A DNA stretch of 64,000 bases from Nocardioides massiliensis (GCF_030811215.1 NZ_JAUSQM010000001.1:186001-250000); one strand, 5' to 3'; positions 23,796 through 31,541 are shown, counted from the first letter of the stretch. Notes: generated from the sequence alone by a model not told the origin. Made by a program: numbers and translations.

Positions 23796-24265
23796 GGGGT
23801 GGCCTCGCCGTCGAGGGCGCGGCGGAGATCAGCGGCGTGATCGGCGTCGATGAACTTCGACACCTCGTTGCTGTGCGCCATCCACTCGTCAGCCAGCGCC
23901 CGCACGGCCGCGAGGCGGGCCTCGGCAGCCTCTGCGCGGGCGATCGCGCGCTCGGCGTCCAGGATGTAGCGGTGCCACTGGCGCTCGGCTTCTGCGAGTC
24001 GCGCCTCCACGCTCGCCACGTGCCCGAACCCGGCATCGGCGAGGGCTTGGGCTTGCTCTTGGGCAGGCGCGAGGTAGAGCCCCTCCGCGCCGCTCGGGTC
24101 GTCGGCCTTGTAGTCCTCCCACGACAGGCCGCCCGGCATCGAGAAGTGGGAGTCGTACTCCTCGTAGTGCCAGCGGGCCAGCACCTCGGCCATGCTCGGC
24201 GCGGTCACACCAGCGGCGGCATTCTTCCGTTCGTCGATGCGCTTGCGCGCGTCCGTGGTCGTCAT
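23792..24265 (-). CDS. Helical phage protein (related to 60470-60913)
   Basis: 157 residues from an ATG overlapping the upstream stop by 4 bases. An N-terminal PSMAEVLARWHYEEYD motif is followed by a long Ala/Glu/Arg helix (ARLAEAERQWHRYILDAERAIARAEAAEARLAAV) and the C-terminus WMAHSNEVSKFIDADHAADL. The C-terminal block and the PSMAEVL block are shared with the protein at 60470-60913, with near-identical DNA. Function unknown; the helix suggests a coiled coil. Confidence 0.65.
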   Translation of the reverse strand: MTTTDARKRIDERKNAAAGVTAPSMAEVLARWHYEEYDSHFSMPGGLSWEDYKADDPSGAEGLYLAPAQEQAQALADAGFGHVASVEARLAEAERQWHRYILDAERAIARAEAAEARLAAVRALADEWMAHSNEVSKFIDADHAADLRRALDGEATP

Positions 24266-24633
24266 GCGATCCACTCCTTCGGGAGGTCAGCGGTGGTGCG
24301 CAGCGCCACGAGGTCAGCCGGCGCCCAGCACAGGTGCCGGCCGTGCTCGGGGCAGCGGCGCAGCCACCACACGTAGGTGTCGTCCGGGATGACGCCGGCC
24401 GCGACGTAGACGGCGAGGAGCTGCGCGACGTGGTGTCGGGTCTGCTCGTCGATGTCGGCGACGGGGATGACGCCGTGGGGGTCGACGCGGTCGGTCGTGC
24501 GTCGGGCTCGGCGCTCGATCCACCAGATGTAGAGGCGGGCGGCGTGGTCGCCGGCGCGGCGGGCTCCGCAGGTGGCCCAGTAGGCGAGGCCGCCGAGGAT
24601 GAAGAGGGTGCCGACGATCTCGTCCGGGTTCAT
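24262..24633 (-). CDS. Small membrane-anchored phage protein
   Basis: 123 residues starting MNPDEIVGTLFILGGLAYWATCG, a single hydrophobic N-terminal segment. A basic, Trp-rich cytoplasmic part follows (ARLYIWWIERRARR), then a CPEHGRHLCWAP segment. The ATG overlaps the upstream gene by 4 bases. No family recognised. Confidence 0.65.
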   Translation of the reverse strand: MNPDEIVGTLFILGGLAYWATCGARRAGDHAARLYIWWIERRARRTTDRVDPHGVIPVADIDEQTRHHVAQLLAVYVAAGVIPDDTYVWWLRRCPEHGRHLCWAPADLVALRTTADLPKEWIA

Positions 24634-25307
24634 CGAGCCACCCCCAGCACGCGCGCGGCTTGCTCGACCTGGTCCCACAGGGTGCGGTCCCCGCCGTGGC
24701 GGTCGGGGTGAGCTTCGGCGCGGGCCGAACGGTGCGCTGACCTGGCCAGCGCTTCAGACGCCAGCATGCGAGGGATCGCGTCGTCATCGGGCTCCGCGTC
24801 GGGACCGATCGCGACACGGTCAAGCAGACGTGCCGCTTCCTCGCGGGTCATGTTGCTGGCGGGCATCGCGTTGCCGACCGGCAGCGCCTTGAACCCGGCG
24901 TACTGCTGCCCGGTGTCGGTCGCGCCGTACCGGTCGACCGCACGCAGCGCCTCGAGGGTCTTGGCGACCGCGCGCACGTTGTGCTGCCACGACGGGCCCT
25001 GGTCGGCGTACGCCGCTACGTAGCGGTCGCACCGGTACTGCATCGGGCCGTGGTCGCGGGTGTCGAAGGCGACGACGACGGCGGGGTGTTCGGGGGTGCG
25101 GGCGTTGGCGCGCAGCTGGCCGTCGTTGCGGATGTCCTGCTCGCGGACGTCGACCTCGATGACGACATTCGACCCGCCGAGCGCGGTGATCTCGCGGTGC
25201 AGCAGCGTGAGCGTCATGGTCCAGGTGGAGTCGAAGCGGGACCGCTCGCGTGCCGAGGCGGGCCGCAGCCAGGTGCGGTCGGAGAGGGGCCGGGTCGTGT
25301 ATCTCAC
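24630..25307 (-). CDS. J-domain-like phage protein (HPD motif)
   Basis: 225 residues from a GTG sharing GTGA with the upstream stop. The N-terminal part (TRPLSDRTWLRPASARERSRF, LLHREITALGG) is a conserved block in actinophage proteins. The C-terminus has AHRSARAEAHPDRHGGDRTLWDQVEQAARVL, a helix plus HPD-x-x-GGD loop plus helix, the signature of DnaJ J-domains that stimulate Hsp70. Binding of the host DnaK is an inference. Confidence 0.75.
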   Translation of the reverse strand: MRYTTRPLSDRTWLRPASARERSRFDSTWTMTLTLLHREITALGGSNVVIEVDVREQDIRNDGQLRANARTPEHPAVVVAFDTRDHGPMQYRCDRYVAAYADQGPSWQHNVRAVAKTLEALRAVDRYGATDTGQQYAGFKALPVGNAMPASNMTREEAARLLDRVAIGPDAEPDDDAIPRMLASEALARSAHRSARAEAHPDRHGGDRTLWDQVEQAARVLGVAR

Positions 25308-25528
25308 TGGCCACCGCCTGAGCTCGGCCAGATGAGGTCGTTCCAGTCGCGACCGAGGTCGGCGGGGCCGTGAGCAGCGATCTGCTCGATGGTCGCCGCG
25401 GCCAGGGCGAGGGTGGCGTGCACCTGGGCAGCCGCGAGGTACTCCGGGGTCAGGCGCGACCCCTCCGGCTCCTGCTCGACCAGATGCAGCAACCCCTCGG
25501 CGGCTCGGTAGTTCTCGGGGCCGTTCAC
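25304..25528 (-). CDS. Small helical phage protein
   Basis: 74 residues, beginning at a GTG that shares four bases with the upstream stop. The sequence NGPENYRAAEGLLHLVEQE followed by an Ala-rich helix is a pattern seen in many short actinophage early proteins. Function unknown. Confidence 0.65.
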   Translation of the reverse strand: MNGPENYRAAEGLLHLVEQEPEGSRLTPEYLAAAQVHATLALAAATIEQIAAHGPADLGRDWNDLIWPSSGGGQ

Positions 25529-25860
25529 GCCGACCACCCATCGAACTCGCAGTCGTCGTCCTCATCCACCGGCAGAAACCGCGGCGTCGGCCGATGCCCC
25601 AACGCCCGCAGAGCCTCAGCCCACACATCGAGCTCCGGCCCATGCGCAACACCGGTGTCCACAGCAACCTCGATCAGCTCACGCCGCAACGCCGCCTGCT
25701 GCCCGACCGTCCCAGCCTCAGCAGCCAGCAGCGCCGTGAACTGCTCCTCGATCAACAACCGCGCCTGCAACGGCAGACCACGAGCCGCGAGGATCGCCGC
25801 CGCACGGTGCGTCACCCGCGTCATCGAGTCGACCTGCACGGCCGTCGCCCCGGGGATCAT
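25525..25860 (-). CDS. Small helical phage protein
   Basis: 111 residues starting MIPGATAVQVDSMTRVTHRAAAIL. It is almost entirely helical (RLLIEEQFTALLAAEAGTVGQQAALRRELIEV) with an acidic end (VDEDDDCEFDGW). It overlaps both neighbours by 4 bases. No family recognised. Confidence 0.65.
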   Translation of the reverse strand: MIPGATAVQVDSMTRVTHRAAAILAARGLPLQARLLIEEQFTALLAAEAGTVGQQAALRRELIEVAVDTGVAHGPELDVWAEALRALGHRPTPRFLPVDEDDDCEFDGWSA

Positions 25861-26648
25861 GCCGACACCGCCACAGGGGCACAGCACCCCTGGTGCACCG
25901 GCCACGACCCACAGCAGCCGTCGTGCGCCTTGCCGGTCCGGTCGAAGTACGCCCGGAGTCCGTCCATCTGCTTGCGGCGCCACGACACCTGCGTCGAGTG
26001 CAGCGTCGACAGCGACATGTTCTGCAGCTCCGGATAGGCCTGCACCTGACGTCGCACCACCCGGTACGCCGCGATCGCGTCAGCGTCGGCGGCGTGCGCG
26101 TCGCCGAGCAGCACTCCGTAGTGGGCGCACTGGTCGGTGAGCTTCCGCGACCCGCGGCGCTTCGAGAACGCCTTGTCGATCACGAACGGGTCGACGCACC
26201 CGGCCCATGGCGATGGCCGGACGCTGATGGGGTCGATGCCGTGGCGGGCGGCCTCGGCGTCGATGAGGGTGGCGTCGTAGGAGAGGTTGAACGCGACCAG
26301 CGGCACCTTGGCGTGGAGCGCGATCGCGAGCTTCATGATGATGTTGTCGATCGCGGCGACCCGGGTCATCGGCGTACGCCGACCGTTCACGGTGAGCGCG
26401 GCTTCAGCGCCCTGCAGGTGTGCGGCGATGCGGTCGTTGGTCCAGCCGTGGACGTCTGAGGCGCCGGTCGGGATCTCGATGCCGGGGTCGATGACCCAGG
26501 TGAGGGTCTGGGGCTTCTCACCGGGGGTGAAGAACACGACGGCGGCGGTGACGATGCGGTCGTTGTGGGCGTCGATGCCGGTGGTCTCGAAGTCGAAAGC
26601 GACGGCGCGACCGGCGTACCAGGGCGCCTGCTTCTCGGCGGCGCTCAT
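25857..26648 (-). CDS. DnaQ-like 3'-5' exonuclease (DEDDh)
   Basis: 263 residues. Exonuclease motifs: ExoI AVAFDFETTG (D19, E21), ExoII FNLSYDATL (D125) and ExoIII HAADADA (H185, D190), making it a DEDDh nuclease. The C-terminus adds a Cys-rich tail (GCCGSWPVHQGCCAP). The arrangement matches stand-alone proofreading-type exonucleases of actinophages and their hosts. It lies next to the recombination directionality factor in the early operon, so a role in replication or recombination is likely. Confidence 0.9.
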   Translation of the reverse strand: MSAAEKQAPWYAGRAVAFDFETTGIDAHNDRIVTAAVVFFTPGEKPQTLTWVIDPGIEIPTGASDVHGWTNDRIAAHLQGAEAALTVNGRRTPMTRVAAIDNIIMKLAIALHAKVPLVAFNLSYDATLIDAEAARHGIDPISVRPSPWAGCVDPFVIDKAFSKRRGSRKLTDQCAHYGVLLGDAHAADADAIAAYRVVRRQVQAYPELQNMSLSTLHSTQVSWRRKQMDGLRAYFDRTGKAHDGCCGSWPVHQGCCAPVAVSA

Positions 26649-27823
26649 GCCGCGTCCCGGTCAATGCCCTCGACGCGCAGCACCTCGAGGTAGGCACGCA
26701 GCTCACCCGCGGACGCCTCCGACGGGGCGAGGGCGTAGCGCTGCTCGAAGTCGTGGGTGACCTGCGGCAGGGTCGCGCCGAGCTCGCCGGCGGTGGCGAG
26801 GATCTGCTGCCACACCACACCCGGGTCGTCGCCACCCGCCGGTGCGGCGTCCTCGACGACCTCAGCGTCGTAGGTGCCGTCCGGATTCGCCTGCGGCTCG
26901 GCGGTCTGCGGTGCCGGCTGCTGCGTGGCCTCTGCCGCACGGAGCACCTCGACGCGTGCGACGATCCGCGCACCCGGTCCGTCGTCGTCGCCGAGCAGAT
27001 TGTGCTCCTGCAGGTACGACCACATCCGCTTCAAGGTGTCCATGTCCGCCGCGTCGATCTCCGCGTCGGTGGGGACCCGCGGCGCCTCGACCTCCGGCTG
27101 CTGCGGCGCTTCGATCGCACGAGCACCAGCACCGCTGCCGGCGGAGAGCTCCGTGCCCGACGACACCTCCGCGACGATCTCCTTCAGCCGCGCGGTCCCG
27201 ATCTGCAGGTCGAGCACCGGCACCACGAACCGCGACGTCTTCCCGTCCTTGATCGCACGCCGCTCCACCAGGTGCAGGTGCGCCGGGACTAGGTCGCCGA
27301 CGTACTGCGCGAGCTCGGCGACTGCGGGGATCTCGGCGGCTGCGTTCCAGCCGTGCGACTCCATCCGCCACACACCGATCGCTTCGAGCTCCGGCAGCAT
27401 GACCGACAGGCGGGTGGTCGGTCGGGCCTCGGCGTGCGGGTTGATGACCTTCTTCCCGACCTGCACCTGCTCCTCGAGGTCGCACGGCTCACCGGTCAGG
27501 ACGTTCATCTCGCCGTCGCAGCGGTGCATGCAGCCGCCGCCGGCCCAGAACTCCATCCACTGCGTGAGGCCGCCTTTGACGGCGATCACCGGGATGCTCT
27601 GCGCGGTCGTGAAGACCTCCCATCCCTTGATGCCGTTGTTGTCCCACGGGCGGGGCTCGCCGCCGTAGAGCTCGGCGAGGTCGCGGATGTACCGCTCGGA
27701 GTGGCTGGTGAACCGGAACGACTCGAGCTTCATGGGGCGGCCCTTGCCGCCCTCCTTAGCGCCGAGGCGGATGCGGCCGAGCTCGGCGTGGCGCTGTTGC
27801 AGGACGATCGGCTTGATGGGCAT
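26645..27823 (-). CDS. Recombination directionality factor, phiC31 gp3-like
   Basis: 392 residues. The opening block, MPIKPIVLQQRHAELGRIRLG with KLESFRFTS and AELYGGEPRPW, then WEVFTTAQSIPVIAV, WMEFWAGGGCMHRCDG and LSVMLPELEAIGVWRMESHGWNAAAEIP, is the conserved core of the phiC31/phiBT1 gp3 family. Those proteins bind their serine integrase and turn it from integration to excision. A large serine integrase lies 4.5 kb away in the same prophage, so this is the likely partner. The C-terminal third is an acidic, lower-complexity extension. Some members act early for other reasons, so excision control needs a test. Confidence 0.85.
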   Translation of the reverse strand: MPIKPIVLQQRHAELGRIRLGAKEGGKGRPMKLESFRFTSHSERYIRDLAELYGGEPRPWDNNGIKGWEVFTTAQSIPVIAVKGGLTQWMEFWAGGGCMHRCDGEMNVLTGEPCDLEEQVQVGKKVINPHAEARPTTRLSVMLPELEAIGVWRMESHGWNAAAEIPAVAELAQYVGDLVPAHLHLVERRAIKDGKTSRFVVPVLDLQIGTARLKEIVAEVSSGTELSAGSGAGARAIEAPQQPEVEAPRVPTDAEIDAADMDTLKRMWSYLQEHNLLGDDDGPGARIVARVEVLRAAEATQQPAPQTAEPQANPDGTYDAEVVEDAAPAGGDDPGVVWQQILATAGELGATLPQVTHDFEQRYALAPSEASAGELRAYLEVLRVEGIDRDAA

Positions 27824-27824
27824 G

Positions 27825-28001
27825 TCAGGACGCCTTCTCTGAGGACGGAATGCGGTGGTAGTTGGAGGCCGGGACCGGGTCGGTCACCAGCGAGCCGATG
27901 CGCAGGCGGATGAACTCGCCCTCGACCGACTCGACCGGGCGTGCGTCGAGCTGGTTGTTGACGTGGAGAGCCATGTCTCCGGGCTGGAAGTCGTTGGGCA
28001 T
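27825..28001 (-). CDS. Small phage protein
   Basis: 58 residues: MPNDFQPGDMALHVNNQLDA, then a short beta-rich sequence (RPVESVEGEFIRLRIGSLVTDPVP). Its length and strand pattern suggest an SH3-like or KOW-like mini-barrel. No family assigned. It is one base from the upstream stop and one base from the next start. Confidence 0.6.
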   Translation of the reverse strand: MPNDFQPGDMALHVNNQLDARPVESVEGEFIRLRIGSLVTDPVPASNYHRIPSSEKAS

Positions 28002-28002
28002 G

Positions 28003-28227
28003 TCAGGACTCCTGGGTGATGGCGAAGGTGACGACACGGCCGGCCTGCTGAATCGCCCCGCGCTCCGACCCGATGTGGGCGTGGAACGCGACGTTGGGGG
28101 CCAGCTGGCGGTGTCGGGTGAGGTAGACGGCGATCTGCTCGCCGAGGTCGACGTGGTCGGTTGCGGTGAATCGAGCCGCCGGGGTGCGGGCGTCCTTGGT
28201 CTGGACGAGAAACGTGGCGCGCGACAA
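28003..28227 (-). CDS. Small phage protein, TTG start
   Basis: 74 residues read from a TTG one base after the nuclease stop; no better start exists in frame. Sequence LSRATFLVQTKDARTPAARF, a DHVDLGEQIAVYLTRH helix and a beta end (GRVVTFAITQES). Compact alpha/beta, no family recognised. Confidence 0.55.
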   Translation of the reverse strand: MSRATFLVQTKDARTPAARFTATDHVDLGEQIAVYLTRHRQLAPNVAFHAHIGSERGAIQQAGRVVTFAITQES

Positions 28228-28228
28228 C

Positions 28229-29251
28229 TCAGGCCACCGCCTTCGCCGACGAGGTCGGCACAACGAGGGGCTTCCCGATGACCGGGTCGTCAGCGTTGGC
28301 CGACGCGATGCGCGACGACCACTCGTCGACCATCTGCGCGTGCCGGAAGTACGCGTACTCCGCGTCCCCACACCGCACCGGGTAAAGCCGGTAACCCTCC
28401 GGGCGCAGGTGCAGCACCACACCGACTTCAGCGGTCGGCGGCATCGGGACCCGCTCACCGTTACGCAGCCACCCGATCGAGGCACGCCGGTAGGCCGACA
28501 TCTGCAGCCCGGCCTCGGGGTAGACCCCGTGCACGTGACCAGCCGACGTGACACGGTCCCACTCGCCGCCGGTCTTGGTGTCGCCCATGATGTCGCCGGC
28601 CGGGTCCACGGTGTAGCCCGCTGCACGCAGTGCCTCACCGATCCGGCCGGACGCCGCGATCATGTAGTCCAACGTCCCGGCGTACCCGTGGTCGGGGTTC
28701 GCCACGACCATCTCCGAGGCGGTGAACTCCGGGGCCCACTCCTCCTCGAACCGCAGCAGCTGCTGCAGGTACGGCGCGAGCTCCGGACCGTCGATGGCCC
28801 ACTCCGTCTCGCCCACGGCGATGCTCGAGGGCAGCGGGGTGTTGAGGATGCGGGACTCGATGACGCCGTGGACCAGCGACCCGATCTCGGCGCGCTCGTC
28901 CTTCTTCCGGGTGTGGGCCCGCGTGATCCATGCACGCAGCTCGGCGAGCCGCTCGGGGAACCGCGACGCAGCGACGAGAGCGGGGAGCGCCTCGATTGCG
29001 GCGTCGGTGCACATGTTCCCGGCCCAGTAGACGAGGCCGTCCTTGGGGACACCGCCGCTGAGGATGGTGGTGACCGAACGGAGCCGGTCGCCGGTGACGT
29101 GGTCGGCGTAGTAGCCGTTCCCCTGGCGCTTCGGGATCGGGCCCTTGTCCTTCTTCTTCGGCTGCCGACGGTGGTCCATGGGCCGCTGGGTGGGCTCGGG
29201 GACGTCGGGACTGTCGATGAGGAGGGGGCCGGTCTGCTCGTGGTCGGTCAT
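28229..29251 (-). CDS. PD-(D/E)XK exonuclease (RecB/Cas4-like)
   Basis: 340 residues. The nuclease core is visible: EIGSLVHGVIESRI helix with His, NPDHGYAGTLDYMIAA (Asp of motif II), GDIMGDTKTGGEW (D-x-K of motif III) and the downstream AGLQMSAYRRASIGW with Gln. This order is the Cas4/RecB-like exonuclease signature used by actinophages for recombination. It overlaps the upstream gene by 4 bases. It may work with an unseen annealing protein. Confidence 0.88.
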   Translation of the reverse strand: MTDHEQTGPLLIDSPDVPEPTQRPMDHRRQPKKKDKGPIPKRQGNGYYADHVTGDRLRSVTTILSGGVPKDGLVYWAGNMCTDAAIEALPALVAASRFPERLAELRAWITRAHTRKKDERAEIGSLVHGVIESRILNTPLPSSIAVGETEWAIDGPELAPYLQQLLRFEEEWAPEFTASEMVVANPDHGYAGTLDYMIAASGRIGEALRAAGYTVDPAGDIMGDTKTGGEWDRVTSAGHVHGVYPEAGLQMSAYRRASIGWLRNGERVPMPPTAEVGVVLHLRPEGYRLYPVRCGDAEYAYFRHAQMVDEWSSRIASANADDPVIGKPLVVPTSSAKAVA

Positions 29252-29535
29252 CGCAGGTCTGCCTTCGCTTCGATGCCGCAGTCGCGGCAGTAGGACGGGG
29301 CGCAGTCGGAGCACACGACGTGGCCGTGGTCGCAGCCGAAGTCGCCGATCCCGCAGGAGCTCTCCGGGCACAGCGCGGTGTCGCACGAGTCGCAGGTGTC
29401 GTGCTCGTCGCACATCTCGGTGATGTGCTCGACGAGCTGCCGGGCCACAGCCAGCGGGAGCACCACGACCGTGTCTGTGGACGGTGCGGCGGCGAGTCGG
29501 GTGACCTCGTCGTGGAGCGTGCTGACGGCGTTCAT
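29248..29535 (-). CDS. Cysteine-rich zinc-binding protein
   Basis: 95 residues. The C-terminal half packs nine cysteines (CDEHDTCDSCDTALC, CDHGHVVCSDCAPSYCRDC), indicating a RING-like or double zinc ribbon. The N-terminal half is helical (STLHDEVTRLAAAPSTDTVVV). It overlaps neighbours by 4 bases. Function unknown. Confidence 0.65.
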   Translation of the reverse strand: MNAVSTLHDEVTRLAAAPSTDTVVVLPLAVARQLVEHITEMCDEHDTCDSCDTALCPESSCGIGDFGCDHGHVVCSDCAPSYCRDCGIEAKADLR

Positions 29536-29783
29536 GCCGGCACCGCCCGGGGAGACATCGCGGTGACGTACACGCCGGTGCCCGGGGCGGGGCCGCTGCG
29601 CTGGAACGCGCCCTCCCAGGTGCCCGGGGTGATCCCGAGGTGCTGCGTCCACGCGTGCACGTGCTGCGGGGCGACGTGGACGTGGGCGGGGATGCCGGGG
29701 CTGGCGACGCGGACCTCGAGGGGCTCGGGGAGGCCGGCGTCGATGGCGTCGGCGACGAGGCGGAGGAACGCGGCGGTCTTCAT
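29532..29783 (-). CDS. Small phage protein
   Basis: 83 residues, MKTAAFLRLVADAIDAGLPEP, then a beta-rich part with AHVHVAPQHVHAWTQHL. The start FLRLVADAI-x-x-GLPEP is common in short actinophage proteins. It overlaps both neighbours by 4 bases. Confidence 0.6.
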   Translation of the reverse strand: MKTAAFLRLVADAIDAGLPEPLEVRVASPGIPAHVHVAPQHVHAWTQHLGITPGTWEGAFQRSGPAPGTGVYVTAMSPRAVPA

Positions 29784-30043
29784 GCGGTCACCGCCGGGGG
29801 TGCGATGCGGCCGGCGAGCTCGTGCATGTGCCGTTCGATGGAGCCCATCTCGACGCCGGTGATGTCGTTGCCGAGATACCGCAGCGCCATACCGTTGGTG
29901 AGGTGCCCGTCCAGGCGCTCGACGGCCTCGGCGATTATGTAGAGCAGGCCACGCAGCTCGTCAGCGGTCCGGTCGGTGACGGGGCCGTGGAGGTGGGCGC
30001 GGACGGCGTTGTAGGCCGCATCGAGGGGCGCCGCCGTCGTCAT
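29780..30043 (-). CDS. Small helical phage protein (related to 61916-62146)
   Basis: 87 residues. The core DAAYNAVRAHLHGPVTDRTADELRGLLYIIAEAVERLDGHL is clearly related to EDAYGAVREHLHG and LLWLVAEAVERLDGHR in the second element's protein at 61916-62146. It overlaps neighbours by 4 bases. Function unknown; the relationship is one of several between the two elements. Confidence 0.65.
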   Translation of the reverse strand: MTTAAPLDAAYNAVRAHLHGPVTDRTADELRGLLYIIAEAVERLDGHLTNGMALRYLGNDITGVEMGSIERHMHELAGRIAPPAVTA

Positions 30044-30327
30044 GCCGCACCCCCAGCGGTCCAGGCGTCGAGCTGCGCGGCGAGGTGGGCGTCGGAGAAC
30101 AGCGGCCCGTACGTCGACGGCCCGTCGGTGAACTCGACCGCGGGCTGCTCGCCGGGCGTCGCGGTCTCGGTGACGTCGGAGACGAGCTCCTCGGCCGGGC
30201 CGCGGTACTCGACGCCGTGCACGACGGTGACGAGCTCGTTGCGTGCCGTGTCGTACTCGACGCGGCCGTTGTGGTTGAACGCCAGCTGCTCGACGTGGTC
30301 GGCGGTGGTGGTGATGCTCTTCCTCAT
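30040..30327 (-). CDS. Small phage early protein
   Basis: 95 residues starting MRKSITTTADHVEQLAFNHNG from an ATG nine bases after an AAGGGA site. A TTG three codons earlier is possible. The sequence is mixed (VEYDTARNELVTVVHGVEYRGP). No family recognised. A long inverted repeat lies just upstream. Confidence 0.6.
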   Translation of the reverse strand: MRKSITTTADHVEQLAFNHNGRVEYDTARNELVTVVHGVEYRGPAEELVSDVTETATPGEQPAVEFTDGPSTYGPLFSDAHLAAQLDAWTAGGAA

Positions 30328-30349
30328 GGGGGACAATCCCTTCGTTGGG

Positions 30350-30393
30350 TCCCCGGCTTCTCCGTTGGCTGCCAGGCGGTGGAGAACCGGGGA
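30350..30393. other. Strong inverted repeat upstream of early gene
   Basis: TCCCCGGCTTCTCC (30350-30363) pairs with GGAGAACCGGGGA (30381-30393) with one base bulged. It sits in a 154-base gap between the stop of the 30482-30676 gene and the start at 30327, on the transcribed (minus) strand. It could be a terminator, attenuator or leader hairpin; no poly-U follows. I see no gene in the rest of this gap. Confidence 0.55.
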
Positions 30394-30481
30394 TCTTCTG
30401 TTGAGTGGTGCTGGTACCGGCGACGCCGCGGCCTGGTGTGCGAGACGTGCAGTCCTCGCGCCTGACGACGCCGCCGGCGGC

Positions 30482-30676
30482 CTAGGACGCCTCGCGGTCG
30501 GTGAGCCCGCGTTCGGCGCGGATCTGCGCCTCGAGCTCGTCGACGGTGTAGGGCGACGTGGGGGTCCAGGCGGCCTCGGCCTGCTCCCGCGGCGTCATCA
30601 ATGCGCACGCGAGGCGGGCATCGGCGATGCGGCGGCCAGCGGCCTTGATCGCTTCGGACCGGGGGCGCCTGTTCAT
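30482..30676 (-). CDS. Small basic phage protein
   Basis: 64 residues starting MNRRPRSEAIKAAGRRIADARLACALMTPREQ. The ATG overlaps the regulator stop by 4 bases, so it is made with the Cro-like protein. Helical and basic at the N-terminus; function unknown. Confidence 0.6.
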   Translation of the reverse strand: MNRRPRSEAIKAAGRRIADARLACALMTPREQAEAAWTPTSPYTVDELEAQIRAERGLTDREAS

Positions 30677-30945
30677 GCCGCCGGCTCCGTCGTGCTCGTA
30701 GTGCCGGCGTCGGGGTGGCGGATGGCCAGGGGGCGGCAGTTCAGGACCTTGCACGCCTTGGCGAGGAGTCGGTTGGTCAGCGGTTTGCGGCCTGCCTCGA
30801 TGTTCGAGAGGTAGGCGTAGGAGATGTCGAGCTCGGAGGCGAAGTCGCCGAGTAGCCAGCCCTCGCGCTCGCGAATCTCACGCAGGGTCGCGCCGACACG
30901 CTCGCGTTCGCGCTGCTCGTCGATGCTGATGGTCTTCGGGGGCAT
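30673..30945 (-). CDS. Cro-like XRE-family regulator
   Basis: 90 residues from the ATG at 30945. The HTH reads LGDFASELDISYAYLSNIEAGRKPLTNRLLAKACKVL, a classic XRE/Cro-C1 domain. It is the first gene of the minus-strand early operon and faces the repressor-like gene at 31152. The promoter directly in front has a TACGAT -10 that ends seven bases before the ATG, so the transcript would be leaderless. It likely controls lytic entry. Confidence 0.85.
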   Translation of the reverse strand: MPPKTISIDEQRERERVGATLREIREREGWLLGDFASELDISYAYLSNIEAGRKPLTNRLLAKACKVLNCRPLAIRHPDAGTTSTTEPAA

Positions 30946-30952
30946 GTCGAAG

Positions 30953-30981
30953 ATCGTAGGGAACATCAGGGAACATCGCAA
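30953..30981 (-). promoter_or_regulatory. Early promoter with two tandem 10-base operators
   Basis: On the minus strand TTGCGA (30981-30976) and TACGAT (30958-30953) are separated by exactly 17 bases. The direct repeat AGGGAACATC (plus strand 30958-30967 and 30968-30977) fills the spacer, so a bound repressor would block RNA polymerase. An inverted copy occurs at 31101-31110. Confidence 0.7.
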
Positions 30982-31100
30982 GGGAAACCTCGGAGAACGC
31001 CCGGAAGATCGCATCCCTGCAGGTCATCCCGTCTCACATCTTCGTGATTACACGGCGGTATTCCCGTCGTTCTGCCTTGTTGTACAGATTTGTCGCTCTT

Positions 31101-31125
31101 GATGTTCCCTCGTGTTTCCGGAAAC
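31101..31125 (+). promoter_or_regulatory. Inverted operator copy and palindrome upstream of the repressor
   Basis: GATGTTCCCT (31101-31110) is the reverse complement of the two operators in the early promoter. GTTTCCGGAAAC (31114-31125) is a perfect 12-base palindrome right after it. Both lie 27-51 bases before the repressor start, suiting autoregulation. Confidence 0.55.
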
Positions 31126-31151
31126 AGTTCCGGGCATGAGACGAGGACCCA

Positions 31152-31535
31152 ATGCCGCAGACGAACAACCAGAAGCGCGCCTCCGACGCCGTCGCGTCCT
31201 GGCTCGCCCTGCACGACAAGAACCCCGCCTGGCTGGTCGACGCCACCGGCGCCGACCCGGGAACGATCAGCACCTTCCTCAACCAAGAGCGATGGCCCAA
31301 ACTCAGCACCCAGGGCAAGATCGAAAAAGCACTTGGCTGGCCACCCGGCACCATCCGCCAGATCGGCAACGGCGCAGACGTCCCACCCGACCTCCTCACA
31401 CCCCCCGGCGAACCCGCCGAAACCACCCCTGTCGGTGCCGGCGTAGATCCTGAACTCCTCGCCGAGCTCGCGCACGCATCACCCGACGCGATCGAAGCGG
31501 TCCGAGCAGTCCTGCGAGCAGCCAAGGGAGGGTGA
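31152..31535 (+). CDS. Putative immunity repressor (HTH protein)
   Basis: 127 residues. The N-terminal domain contains ASWLALHDKNPAWLVDATGADPGTISTFLNQERWPKLSTQGKIEKAL, a XRE-type HTH with GTISTFLN recognition helix. The C-terminal part is a Pro-rich linker plus an EAVRAVLRAA helix. It faces the Cro-like gene, shares the intergenic operators, and is followed by ImmA and the integrase: the usual lysogeny block. Its UGA stop is followed in the same frame by the ImmA coding sequence. Confidence 0.8.
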   Translation: MPQTNNQKRASDAVASWLALHDKNPAWLVDATGADPGTISTFLNQERWPKLSTQGKIEKALGWPPGTIRQIGNGADVPPDLLTPPGEPAETTPVGAGVDPELLAELAHASPDAIEAVRAVLRAAKGG

Positions 31536-31541
31536 ACACCG

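Noticed and set aside
31016-31520. Minus-strand frames opposite the repressor
   Set aside because: They lack ribosome sites and overlap the HTH repressor completely; the plus-strand frame has clear HTH sequence.
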